Shown here in pieces: positions 6,235 to 12,144 of a stretch of DNA of 12,144 bases. This DNA is from Euryarchaeota archaeon UBA36 (GTDB lineage: Archaea; Thermoplasmatota; Poseidoniia; Poseidoniales; Thalassarchaeaceae). The stretch is taken from contig DAJW01000061.1 of assembly GCA_002496485.1 (NCBI GenBank), forward strand, positions 3,571 through 15,714, written 5' to 3'. Below the pieces are notes generated by a model. That model made no database searches, was not told the origin of the DNA, and worked only from the letters and a program-made list of their open reading frames with translations. Position 1 is the first letter of the stretch, and every line of letters starts with the position of its first letter. Both the position numbers and the translations under genes were made by a program.

Positions 6235-6450
6235 ATGAAGGTGGAAAATCGTCAAAGATTGTTCATTTTATGGCTAATTCTTTCTGCATTTGGAATAATG
6301 TTTGCAGTTTTATCTTGGGCTCAGGAATCAGGATTACTTCCATCCAGTTCGGATATGGGCGGGATGAAAGGAGTTTATGCATTAATTACTGGTTTTATCT
6401 TGTATGTACTTGTAGCTCATAATATGTCTGGTGGACCTGGAGATAAATAA
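6235..6450 (+). CDS. Small two-helix membrane protein, unrecognised
   Basis: I do not recognise this 71-residue protein. It has two clear hydrophobic helices, about residues 9-29 (FILWLILSAFGIMFAVLSWA) and 45-62 (KGVYALITGFILYVLVAH). A short Ser/Gly/Met-rich loop joins them and a short Gly-rich polar tail (SGGPGDK) ends the protein. Charged residues before the first helix (KVENRQR) suggest both termini are cytosolic. Reality of the gene is supported by a well-spaced TATA box and by the reading frame running to within 13 bp of the convergent TauE gene. It lies between RluA (divergent) and TauE (convergent), so it forms its own transcription unit. No function is proposed. Confidence 0.7.
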   Translation: MKVENRQRLFILWLILSAFGIMFAVLSWAQESGLLPSSSDMGGMKGVYALITGFILYVLVAHNMSGGPGDK

Positions 6451-6463
6451 AAATCCATTAAAC

Positions 6464-7192
6464 TTAACTTAGTGCTTCATAAACATAAAAAATGCCACTG
6501 GCTATTATTCCAATCAGTACTATATTTTGAATTGTTTCAGATTTCATAGATTTTAACCATTTTTTTCCTGTTTTTACTCCCAATAAAGCTGAGGCGACTA
6601 ATATCATGGTGAGCATAAAATGCTCAGAAATTTCTTCGGGCCTGAAAAAAATATAAACTGGGATTCGAGATAAATCTACACACAATGCAAGTACGCTTGC
6701 AGTAGCTGCATAAACCATCTTATCTGGAAGTCTGCGAGTTAGAAACATTGCTCTAAGTGCTCCTTGATGGCCAGATAATCCACCCATGAATCCTGATCCA
6801 AAACCTCCCAATCTATCGTTTGCCTCTGGAAGCCTATATCCTGTCCAAGATTCGCTAAGTGTAAGTAAGGGCAACAATATCAAAAAAACTCCAATTAAGG
6901 CCAAAAGAGGCTCTTGAGGTACACTGTTTTGTAAGGTAGCACCAATGATTGATCCAATAACTAGCCAAATCCCATAATGTCTGAATGCGGAGTAGTTTAC
7001 ACTCTCTCTTAAAGCAAAGTACTTTCCAGCATTATGTGCACCATGAACGATTGCAACTACAGCTACTGCTTCATGGGGCCCCATTAGCAATAGTGCAATT
7101 GGAGTAATCATCGTTGAAAGACCGAAACCTGCAGGAACTGTCAATGCAGCTGCAAAGAATGTACCAATAAATGCTAAAGTCAATTCTTCCAT
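6464..7192 (-). CDS. TauE/SafE family membrane permease
   Basis: The 242-residue integral membrane protein has about seven to eight hydrophobic helices, and its length and repeat pattern fit the TauE/SafE (PF01925) anion-exporter family. Both halves carry a Gly-rich helix start typical of the family: GFGLSTMITPIALLL (22-36) in the first half and GFGSGFMGGLSGHQGALRAMF (130-150) in the second. Characterised relatives move sulfite, sulfoacetate or related organosulfur anions across the cytoplasmic membrane. The substrate here is unknown and nearby genes do not settle it. A TATA-like box is centred 27.5 nt before the ATG at 7192. The gene ends 13 bp from the convergent 71-residue membrane protein and starts divergently from another orphan membrane protein. 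Confidence 0.9.
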   Translation of the reverse strand: MEELTLAFIGTFFAAALTVPAGFGLSTMITPIALLLMGPHEAVAVVAIVHGAHNAGKYFALRESVNYSAFRHYGIWLVIGSIIGATLQNSVPQEPLLALIGVFLILLPLLTLSESWTGYRLPEANDRLGGFGSGFMGGLSGHQGALRAMFLTRRLPDKMVYAATASVLALCVDLSRIPVYIFFRPEEISEHFMLTMILVASALLGVKTGKKWLKSMKSETIQNIVLIGIIASGIFYVYEALS

Positions 7193-7215
7193 TAATACCT
7201 AGTAACAGTTATTGG

Positions 7216-7223
7216 TTTTATGA
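7216..7223 (-). promoter_or_regulatory. TATA box for the TauE-like gene
   Basis: TCATAAAA on the minus strand, centred 27.5 nt before the ATG at 7192, consistent with a leaderless start. Confidence 0.5.
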
Positions 7224-7240
7224 ATTTTCTCAATTGATAG

Positions 7241-7248
7241 AATATATT
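7241..7248 (+). promoter_or_regulatory. TATA box for the 120-residue membrane protein
   Basis: AATATATT centred about 30 nt before the ATG at 7275. A start about 26 nt downstream leaves a leader of only 3-4 nt. Confidence 0.5.
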
Positions 7249-7274
7249 ATTGGTGAAGTAGCATATCAGAAGAC

Positions 7275-7637
7275 ATGTTGAAGAGGTGGCAAATGGCCGC
7301 TGTATTCCTAATAATTTCACTTAGTTCAACTAATGTAAATGCACTATGTGTTGGAGATGGCTGTCGTATTATGGGCGCCACAATGTTCACATATTTTGTT
7401 TGCTGGCCAATTTATCTAGTGTGGATTATTCTTGCATTATTTGATTTCTCTGTTCCCACACATAAATTTGGAATGATAGTAGGAATTATTACTAGTATTT
7501 GGATATATGATTCAACAGTAAATTTAGATAGGATTGATATGATTTTTCTGCCGATTAGTCACCTCATTTTTGCTCTAATTATGTATCTTCTACATTATCG
7601 ATTAAAGAAAAAAAATACGACAATTTTGGATATATAG
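7275..7637 (+). CDS. Small multi-helix membrane protein, unrecognised
   Basis: I do not recognise this 120-residue protein. The first 23 residues look like a signal peptide or first helix: MLKRWQ, a hydrophobic run AAVFLIISLS, then a possible cleavage after VNA (21-23). Next comes a short loop with two Cys in LCVGDGC (24-30), then hydrophobic segments at about 36-57, 65-79 and 89-107 and a basic tail RLKKKN. It could be a three-helix protein with a cleaved signal or a four-helix protein. The pair of Cys just after the putative cleavage site could form an extracytoplasmic disulfide. It does not match a lipobox. It is divergent from TauE and followed by about 100 bp and then a tRNA gene. Confidence 0.65.
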   Translation: MLKRWQMAAVFLIISLSSTNVNALCVGDGCRIMGATMFTYFVCWPIYLVWIILALFDFSVPTHKFGMIVGIITSIWIYDSTVNLDRIDMIFLPISHLIFALIMYLLHYRLKKKNTTILDI

Positions 7638-7711
7638 GCCCGTCACATAACTTTGGAATGTTAAACGATGATAGAATTTAATCGGATATTAAATGATTTC
7701 ACGCCACAATG

Positions 7712-7719
7712 AAATATTA
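7712..7719 (+). promoter_or_regulatory. TATA box of the tRNA-Leu gene
   Basis: AAATATTA centred 25.5 nt before the first base of the tRNA (7741). The rest of the gap 7638-7740 shows nothing I can name. Confidence 0.5.
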
Positions 7720-7740
7720 CTAATTTTTACTAATACCGTA

Positions 7741-7825
7741 GCAGAGGTACCCGAGTGGTCAAAGGGGCTGGGATGAGGTCCCAGTGCGTAGTGCTTCGCA
7801 GGTTCAAATCCTGTCCTCTGCACCA
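7741..7825 (+). tRNA. tRNA-Leu (anticodon GAG), CCA encoded
   Basis: This is a complete class II tRNA. The acceptor stem GCAGAGG (7741-7747) pairs with CCTCTGC (7815-7821). The D stem is CCC/GGG. The anticodon stem CTGGG (7768-7772) pairs with CCCAG (7780-7784) around a 7-base loop with anticodon GAG at 7775-7777, reading CTC/CTT leucine codons. A long variable arm spans about 7785-7797. The T stem (7798-7802 with 7810-7814) closes the TTCAAAT loop, with one G-U pair. The discriminator base is A7822 (as expected for leucine) and CCA is encoded at 7823-7825. No intron is seen at the usual anticodon-loop site. The convergent exporter gene ends 10 bp away. Confidence 0.97.
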
Positions 7826-7829
7826 AAAA
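7825..7829 (-). terminator. Possible T-run terminator of the thrC-PLP enzyme-exporter unit
   Basis: On the minus strand five T follow the exporter stop (7836) within about 10 nt, overlapping the 3' end of the tRNA gene. Archaeal termination often needs only a short T-run, but five is at the lower limit. Confidence 0.3.
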
Positions 7830-7835
7830 GATATG

Positions 7836-8435
7836 TTATTTTGGAATTATAATCCATACTGCTACTCCAATTAGGGCAAAACCCATTACTAAATTCAAAA
7901 TTTTTGATTGTTCGGGTGTATCAAAAATTCTTTTCAAAACATGACCAAAGGCGGCCCAACTCATTACTGCAGGAAGTCCGAAAAGAAGATTAAACATAAC
8001 TAAAGCAATTATTGCAGTAGGACCTGATCCAAACAAACTTCCAAATGAAACCATCAAAACCAAAAAATGGACCCACGCTTTTCCATTGAAAATCTGAAGA
8101 ATAATTCCAGTCTTAGGGCCAAGTCTTTCTTGATTATGATTCTCAACCTTATTTGATTTAGATATAATTATTTGATACCCGAGGAATGCGATATAGGTTG
8201 CTGAGATATAGGTTAAAAAAATAAAAACTGATTCATTTTCACTAATGAAGTCTGTTGAAAATCCAATTATAATTCCTAAAGTTGACCATCCAATTGCCAT
8301 TCCTCCAATAAGGGGTAATGTAGATTTAAAGCCAAATCTTGAACCGTGTGCTGCACACAATACATTATTTGGGCCTGGTGAGAAACACATTGGAATTATG
8401 AAAGCTAATGTAGCCACTAGAACTTCATAATCCAT
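7836..8435 (-). CDS. LysE/RhtB family amino-acid exporter
   Basis: The 199-residue membrane protein is of the LysE superfamily, with about six hydrophobic helices and the usual family length of 190-210. The signature SPGPNN (19-24) lies at the end of helix 1, followed by a GSRFGFKS loop and GGMAIGW in helix 2. A second conserved site reads FNGKAW (116-121), where most RhtB proteins have NPKAW. Relatives export threonine, homoserine, lysine or cysteine. It follows the trans-sulfuration enzyme by 21 bp and has a Shine-Dalgarno site, so it is very probably cotranscribed with it and downstream of threonine synthase. An export substrate among threonine, homoserine or cysteine is inferred from that context only. 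Confidence 0.92.
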   Translation of the reverse strand: MDYEVLVATLAFIIPMCFSPGPNNVLCAAHGSRFGFKSTLPLIGGMAIGWSTLGIIIGFSTDFISENESVFIFLTYISATYIAFLGYQIIISKSNKVENHNQERLGPKTGIILQIFNGKAWVHFLVLMVSFGSLFGSGPTAIIALVMFNLLFGLPAVMSWAAFGHVLKRIFDTPEQSKILNLVMGFALIGVAVWIIIPK

Positions 8436-8440
8436 TTATA

Positions 8441-8446
8441 TTCCTC
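8441..8446 (-). promoter_or_regulatory. Shine-Dalgarno site of the LysE-like gene
   Basis: GAGGAA on the minus strand, 5 nt before the ATG at 8435, in the 21-bp gap after the trans-sulfuration enzyme. It marks the exporter as an internal operon gene. Confidence 0.65.
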
Positions 8447-8456
8447 AAGAGTTAGA

Positions 8457-9647
8457 CTATAATTCCTTAGAGGCTAAATCTAAAGCTTGTTCCATGTCAG
8501 ACCATAAATCCTCAACATCTTCAATTCCTACACTCATTCTAACAAAACCGGGAACTACGCCTGATTCTTTTCTCACATCTTCTGGAACGAACATGTGACT
8601 AGAATTGAATGGGCATTCTATCAGGCTTTCTACTCCACCTAGACTTGTGGCTTCGAAAATTATTTTTAGTCCCCTCATATATTTTAGAGCTATTTGATCA
8701 CCACCTTTTACCACATAGGATAGCATTCCACTACCTTTGGGGATTATTCTTTTTGCCACTTCATAGTCGGGGAAACTTGGGAGTGTAGAGTGATTGACAC
8801 TTACAATCATTGGGTGTTTTTCTAACCTTCTTGCTAATTCAGCGGAGTTTGCGGCATGAATTGGCATTCTGGCATGCAATGTCCTTATCCCTCTTTCTAG
8901 GAGATAGCACATATGTGGGTCTGGAGCACCGCCGAATCTTGTTTTATTATCAAAAACCTGAGAAATTAGATCTGCCTTCCCGACTACTACTCCTGCAATT
9001 AAATCTGAATGACCACCAAGATACTTTGTTCCGGAATTTATAACTAAATCAAATCCCATAGAAATAGGATTACAAGACCAAGGAGTAGCAAAAGTATTGT
9101 CAACAATGGCGATGAGGTTATGTTTTTTGGCTATTTTTGCCATAGCTTCTAAATCACATACCTTCAGAACTGGATTAGTCAATGTCTCTACATAAAGTAA
9201 CTTAGTGTTATCCTTTATTGCTGCTTCAAAAGAAGATGGATCTCTTAAGTCTGACATAGTAACTTCAACTCCAAATCTTGGTAATTCATTAGTCATTAAT
9301 CCATATGTTCCGCCGTATACATCTGGAGATGTGACTATATGATCTCCAGAAGATAGAAGTGAAAATAATGTAGAAGTGATAGCCGCCATTCCACTGGCAA
9401 AAGTCTCACCATCTTCAGCACCTTCTAATGAAGCTACCTTAGCGCTTACTGTCTCGGAATTAATATTTGCAAATCTACTGTATAACGAAGAGTGTTGGCC
9501 GCCTGCTGCCCAATCTGCGTATCCTTTGTCGTCTAAATAATATGTAGAAGTAAGAAAAACTGGTGTAGTAGCAGAATTTGCTATATTTTGAGTTCCTGTC
9601 CATACAGCTCTCGTATCAAAATTTCTATCCTTGAATTTGTCTTCCAT
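8457..9647 (-). CDS. Cys/Met metabolism PLP-dependent enzyme (cystathionine gamma-synthase/lyase family)
   Basis: The 396-residue fold-type I PLP enzyme is of the trans-sulfuration family. Motifs are YSRFANINSE with Tyr56 and Arg58 (contact the cofactor phosphate of the partner subunit), SGMAAI (85-90), DVYGGTYG with Tyr111 stacking on PLP, VDNTFATP with Asp183, and SGTKYLGGHSD with the PLP-binding Lys208. The C-terminal part has SLGGVESL and RMSVGIEDVEDL. Position 114 lacks the Cys of methionine gamma-lyase, arguing against that activity. Thr334 stands where cystathionine gamma-synthases and lyases often have Glu before SLGG, so the exact reaction (synthase, lyase or homoserine sulfhydrylase) is open. 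It lies between threonine synthase (30 bp upstream) and the exporter (21 bp downstream). Confidence 0.93.
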   Translation of the reverse strand: MEDKFKDRNFDTRAVWTGTQNIANSATTPVFLTSTYYLDDKGYADWAAGGQHSSLYSRFANINSETVSAKVASLEGAEDGETFASGMAAITSTLFSLLSSGDHIVTSPDVYGGTYGLMTNELPRFGVEVTMSDLRDPSSFEAAIKDNTKLLYVETLTNPVLKVCDLEAMAKIAKKHNLIAIVDNTFATPWSCNPISMGFDLVINSGTKYLGGHSDLIAGVVVGKADLISQVFDNKTRFGGAPDPHMCYLLERGIRTLHARMPIHAANSAELARRLEKHPMIVSVNHSTLPSFPDYEVAKRIIPKGSGMLSYVVKGGDQIALKYMRGLKIIFEATSLGGVESLIECPFNSSHMFVPEDVRKESGVVPGFVRMSVGIEDVEDLWSDMEQALDLASKEL

Positions 9648-9669
9648 GCACGTCCGACCGGGTTGTTCA

Positions 9670-9677
9670 TAATAATC
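9670..9677 (-). promoter_or_regulatory. TATA-like box before the trans-sulfuration enzyme
   Basis: GATTATTA on the minus strand, centred 26.5 nt before the ATG at 9647, inside the 30-bp gap after threonine synthase. No Shine-Dalgarno motif is present in this gap. A separate leaderless promoter is therefore more likely than translation from an upstream message, although both may occur. Confidence 0.5.
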
Positions 9678-10739
9678 CTAGGTAATTTCAAGTGTGTTCA
9701 AGACCGAGCTAATATCTGGGTTAATTACAACTGACTTCACTTTGGAATTTTCTACAGCTATTTCGGGATCTTTTAATCCATGTCCAGTTACTGTTACAAC
9801 TACCGTAGTTCCGGGGGGTATTTGTCCATTATCATTTGATTTTAATAGACCTGCAATTCCAGTAGCAGATGCTGGTTCAACAAAAATTCCTTCCATTCTG
9901 GCTAGCATTCTTTGTGCATCCAATAGTTCTTCATCTGTAACTGAATCAATTGCGCCTTCAGACTCTTTGATTGCATTGTTGGCTAATTGCCAACTTGCAG
10001 GGTTCCCTATTCGTATTGCAGAGGCTATAGTCTCGGGGTTTTTGATTACATGTCCTCTAACTATAGGTGCTGCACCTTCTGCTTGCCATCCCATCATTTT
10101 AGGTAGAGATTTTATTTTTCCTGCCTTTTTATATTCATTATATCCCATCCAATATGATGTAATATTTCCTGCATTTCCTACTGGTAGAAAATGCATATCC
10201 GGAGCAGATTCGAGACTGTCACAAATTTCGAAAGCTCCGGTCTTTTGTCCTTGAATTCTATACGGATTTATGCTGTTAACAATCTCAAATTCCTCTCTTT
10301 TTCCAAGTTCTCTAACCAATAAAAGTGCGTCATCGAAATTACCTCTAATTTCCAATGTTATTGCTCCATGAATTAGGGCTTGAGCCATTTTTCCATATGC
10401 AATTTTTCCTTCTGGAATTAATACTACACATTTTATTCCTGCTCTAGCTGCATAAGCTGCTGCGGATGCGCTTGTGTTCCCGGTACTGGCACATACAATT
10501 ACTTTAGCGCCATTTTCTACTGCCTTGGAGACTGCTAAAGTCATACCCCTATCTTTGAATGAAGCTGTCGGATTTAGGCCTTCAAATTTGATATAAAGGT
10601 TGAAATTTCCTGAAATATGGTTAGTGATATTATTAGAATAAATAAGCGGAGTATTCCCTTCATTAATGGATATGATTGGGGTATTTTCATTTACGGGTAG
10701 AAATTCTTTGTATTTTCTGATAATCCCCTGCCCCCTCAT
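9678..10739 (-). CDS. thrC: Threonine synthase
   Basis: The 353-residue fold-type II PLP enzyme converts O-phosphohomoserine to threonine and phosphate, the last step of threonine synthesis. Visible motifs are NEGNTPL (26-32), GLNPTASFKDRGM (54-66) with the PLP-binding Lys62, the SxGNTSAS phosphate-binding loop (ASTGNTSAS), FLPVGNAGN, GFGA-type MGWQAEG, VEPASATG near residue 290 and VTGHGLKD near the C-terminus. The GHGLKD motif is characteristic of threonine synthase, as opposed to threonine dehydratase or tryptophan synthase beta. The length fits the short archaeal/Gram-positive class. The ATG at 10739 has a TATA box centred 26.5 nt upstream. It heads the cluster with the trans-sulfuration enzyme and exporter. 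Confidence 0.95.
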   Translation of the reverse strand: MRGQGIIRKYKEFLPVNENTPIISINEGNTPLIYSNNITNHISGNFNLYIKFEGLNPTASFKDRGMTLAVSKAVENGAKVIVCASTGNTSASAAAYAARAGIKCVVLIPEGKIAYGKMAQALIHGAITLEIRGNFDDALLLVRELGKREEFEIVNSINPYRIQGQKTGAFEICDSLESAPDMHFLPVGNAGNITSYWMGYNEYKKAGKIKSLPKMMGWQAEGAAPIVRGHVIKNPETIASAIRIGNPASWQLANNAIKESEGAIDSVTDEELLDAQRMLARMEGIFVEPASATGIAGLLKSNDNGQIPPGTTVVVTVTGHGLKDPEIAVENSKVKSVVINPDISSVLNTLEIT

Positions 10740-10761
10740 GACTGTTGCTGAACGATTAAGA

Positions 10762-10769
10762 CCTATAAT
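10762..10769 (-). promoter_or_regulatory. TATA box for thrC
   Basis: ATTATAGG on the minus strand, centred 26.5 nt before the ATG at 10739, with no Shine-Dalgarno motif between. It supports a leaderless thrC transcript. Confidence 0.6.
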
Positions 10770-10786
10770 CTGCCTGATAACCGGTG

Positions 10787-10794
10787 CTATTTTT
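10787..10794 (+). promoter_or_regulatory. Possible TATA box for the kinase-like gene
   Basis: CTATTTTT centred about 28.5 nt before the ATG at 10819. It favours that ATG over the TTG at 10816 and is divergent from the thrC promoter. Confidence 0.4.
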
Positions 10795-10818
10795 TGAGTA
10801 TACGTGTTGGGATAGTTG

Positions 10819-11499
10819 ATGGATGAGCAGATTTTCTATGCAGCAGGCATGGGCATTTACGTAATGGTAATTTTGTTTGCAACAAAAATTCCGTATGATT
10901 TGATGTTGAAGAGGGGGGTAGAGCATATTAGGGCAGTTTACTACAATAGAAAAATTGTTCACATGCTTGCAGGGGGAGTGGGTTCATTCTGCGTTCCAAT
11001 CCTATTTACTGATTATTGGTATCCACTAATTTGTGGAATTTTAATGAATATTTTCACTTACGGAGCACATGCCACCGGAACTAGGATGTTTTGGTTTCAG
11101 ACTGAACAAAATCAGAATGATGTGAAATTTACCTTGATGTGGTGGTCATCAATTACATTGATCTGGGTTTTAGTTGATGATCCATGGCTGGCTATTATTC
11201 CATCTTTATTTATGGCATTTGGCGATGGTGTGACGGGAGTGGTTAGAAATTTAGTAATTAGGGAGCGTTCAAAAAGTCCCATAGGAAATATTTTCATGTT
11301 TTTAGTTAGTGCTCCCATTGGATGGATTGTTGCTGGAATGGGCAATCCTTCTATACCAGTCTGGGGACTAATATCTGCAACTGTAGCTAGTTATGTAGAA
11401 AGATATGAATTTGGACCAATAGATGACAATATACTAATTACTGTATTTTCTACTGCAGTATTACTTATTGGGATTGAGATTGGCCCCATTTTGGGTTGA
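10819..11499 (+). CDS. Dolichol/phytol-kinase-like integral membrane protein
   Basis: The 226-residue membrane protein has about six to seven helices and the hallmarks of the CTP-dependent polyprenol kinase branch of the CTP-transferase family (PF01148: dolichol kinase, phytol kinase VTE5). Hallmarks in order are NRKIVHMLAG (43-52, the RKxxH motif), AFGDGVTGVV (133-142), RSKSPIGN (150-157), and a C-terminal ASYVERYEFGPIDDN with the conserved Glu194 and DDN (202-204). Members phosphorylate an isoprenoid alcohol using CTP. In an archaeon the substrate could be dolichol for glycosylation or geranylgeraniol salvaged for membrane-lipid synthesis; this is inference. It starts at ATG 10819, right after a TTG. 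The 3' end overlaps the convergent YczE-family gene by 39 bp. Confidence 0.78.
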   Translation: MDEQIFYAAGMGIYVMVILFATKIPYDLMLKRGVEHIRAVYYNRKIVHMLAGGVGSFCVPILFTDYWYPLICGILMNIFTYGAHATGTRMFWFQTEQNQNDVKFTLMWWSSITLIWVLVDDPWLAIIPSLFMAFGDGVTGVVRNLVIRERSKSPIGNIFMFLVSAPIGWIVAGMGNPSIPVWGLISATVASYVERYEFGPIDDNILITVFSTAVLLIGIEIGPILG

Positions 11500-12087
11500 T
11501 CCAATTCTTTCAGAAATCGCTAAACAAACTGCAACTGTTCGGCCTATGGTAATAGCAAATAATACTGTTCCGAGACCTAAATTTCCACCCAATACTGTAC
11601 CAATTACTAATACTGAGACTTCGATTGTAATTCGGATTCTGCCAATTGGAATTCCCGTTACTTTTTGAATTCCTGTCATCCATCCATCTCTAGGCCCAGG
11701 CCCTAGGTTCGCAGTAAGGTACATTGAGCTCCCAATCCCAATTAAGATGATACCAGAAAAAACTTGTAATATTTGAATAAATAAATTTTCTGGAGTAGGT
11801 AGAATCGGGACCATAATATCTATAGTTACAGCGATAATAATTGCATTCAGAATTGTTCCTATTCCGGGAATTTCCCTAATTGGAATCCAAAGAAATAATA
11901 CTACTATACTTACAACAAAGGTTGCTTGGCCAACAGTGATTCCTGTGATTATTGATATTCCCTCGGCCAATACGGTCCATGGGGTATTTCCTATTTCTGC
12001 TGAAATCAAAAGAGCGTCACCAAGTCCAAATATGACTTCGCCAATAATTAAGATTGTTAAAGTAGAAAATTTCGGTCTTATTGACAT
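11461..12087 (-). CDS. YczE/YyaS/YitT-like membrane protein
   Basis: The 208-residue protein has about five to six hydrophobic helices and the motif series of the YczE family. These are GEVIFGLGDALLI (16-28), IGNTPWTVL (32-40), IPGIGTILNAIII (73-85), the signature ANLGPGPRDGWMTG (126-139) and GLGTVLFAITIG (171-182). The family is widespread and its transport or regulatory role is not established. The annotated ATG at 12087 fits the family N-terminus, about 10 residues before helix 1. The frame however stays open upstream to base 12144, encoding a further 19 plausible residues (…KTWWSSDNP), so the true start may lie outside the window. No clear TATA box or Shine-Dalgarno motif precedes 12087. 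The 3' end overlaps the kinase-like gene by 39 bp. Confidence 0.85.
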   Translation of the reverse strand: MSIRPKFSTLTILIIGEVIFGLGDALLISAEIGNTPWTVLAEGISIITGITVGQATFVVSIVVLFLWIPIREIPGIGTILNAIIIAVTIDIMVPILPTPENLFIQILQVFSGIILIGIGSSMYLTANLGPGPRDGWMTGIQKVTGIPIGRIRITIEVSVLVIGTVLGGNLGLGTVLFAITIGRTVAVCLAISERIGSTQNGANLNPNK

Positions 12088-12144
12088 TGGATTATCAGAG
12101 CTCCACCAAGTCTTAGGTACCGATTTAGCAGGCTTTAGGATACT

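Noticed and set aside
6224..6238. Four-codon upstream frame ATG-ACA-GGT-CTA-TGA overlapping the start of the 71-residue protein
   Set aside because: With a leaderless start at 6235 it would not be transcribed. An overlap this short is expected by chance.
7638..7740. Search for a small RNA or riboswitch in the gap before the tRNA gene
   Set aside because: Apart from the TATA-like box there is no convincing hairpin, conserved motif or reading frame.
9694..10254. Plus-strand 186-codon frame opposite threonine synthase
   Set aside because: Long, but antisense to conserved threonine synthase motifs. Its low-complexity Ser/Pro/Ala composition reflects the opposite strand's codons.
10756..10962. 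Minus-strand 68-codon frame upstream of thrC
   Set aside because: It overlaps the N-terminus of the kinase-like gene and the shared promoter region. The Cys/His-rich translation resembles no metal-binding family, and it would extend over the thrC TATA box.

Overview
The window looks like a gene-dense, AT-rich piece of an archaeal chromosome. The best guess is a marine planktonic euryarchaeon of the Poseidoniales / Marine Group II-III type, but no phylogenetic marker here proves that. Three things point to archaea. TATA-like boxes centred about 24-28 nt upstream of start codons recur before first-in-unit genes (leaderless transcription). Shine-Dalgarno-like motifs appear mainly before genes inside operons. 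A dolichol/phytol-kinase-like membrane enzyme and a MoaD-type sulfur carrier ending in GG are also present. Bacterial-looking families (RluA pseudouridine synthase, CobB-like sirtuin, LysE, TauE, YczE, DUF2237) are mixed in, as is common in such genomes. No mobile element, CRISPR array or rRNA is visible, and no gene-free stretch exceeds 300 bases.

Layout. 1-152 (-): 5' part of a DUF2237 gene running off the left edge, divergent from an AIM24/TIGR00266 gene (238-933, +). An SRPBCC-fold gene (978-1517, +) then meets a minus-strand series tail to tail: Sir2 deacylase (1512-2264), AhpC/TSA-like redoxin (2311-2850) and AlkA-type glycosylase (2934-3545). Next comes a minus-strand group of formamidase/acetamidase (3610-4911) behind a MoaD/ThiS-like carrier (4923-5186), with an S4-RluA pseudouridine synthase (5236-6132) further upstream. 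6235-7637 holds two unrecognised small membrane proteins flanking a TauE/SafE permease. A class II tRNA-Leu(GAG) lies at 7741-7825 (+).

The right third carries an amino-acid cluster on the minus strand, in transcription order threonine synthase, trans-sulfuration PLP enzyme, LysE/RhtB exporter (10739 down to 7836). Threonine synthase uses O-phosphohomoserine and the PLP enzyme probably works on an activated homoserine or on cystathionine. The cluster therefore sits at the threonine/methionine-cysteine branch, with an exporter for a related amino acid. The window ends with a polyprenol/phytol-kinase-like gene (10819-11499, +) whose 3' end overlaps by 39 bp a convergent YczE-family membrane gene (11461-12087, -), which may start beyond the right edge.

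Most of the content is housekeeping or general metabolism. The best candidates for something less described are the MoaD-like carrier/formamidase pair, the threonine synthase/trans-sulfuration/exporter cluster with its non-canonical active-site residue, the small orphan membrane proteins around TauE, and the consistent leaderless promoter architecture.
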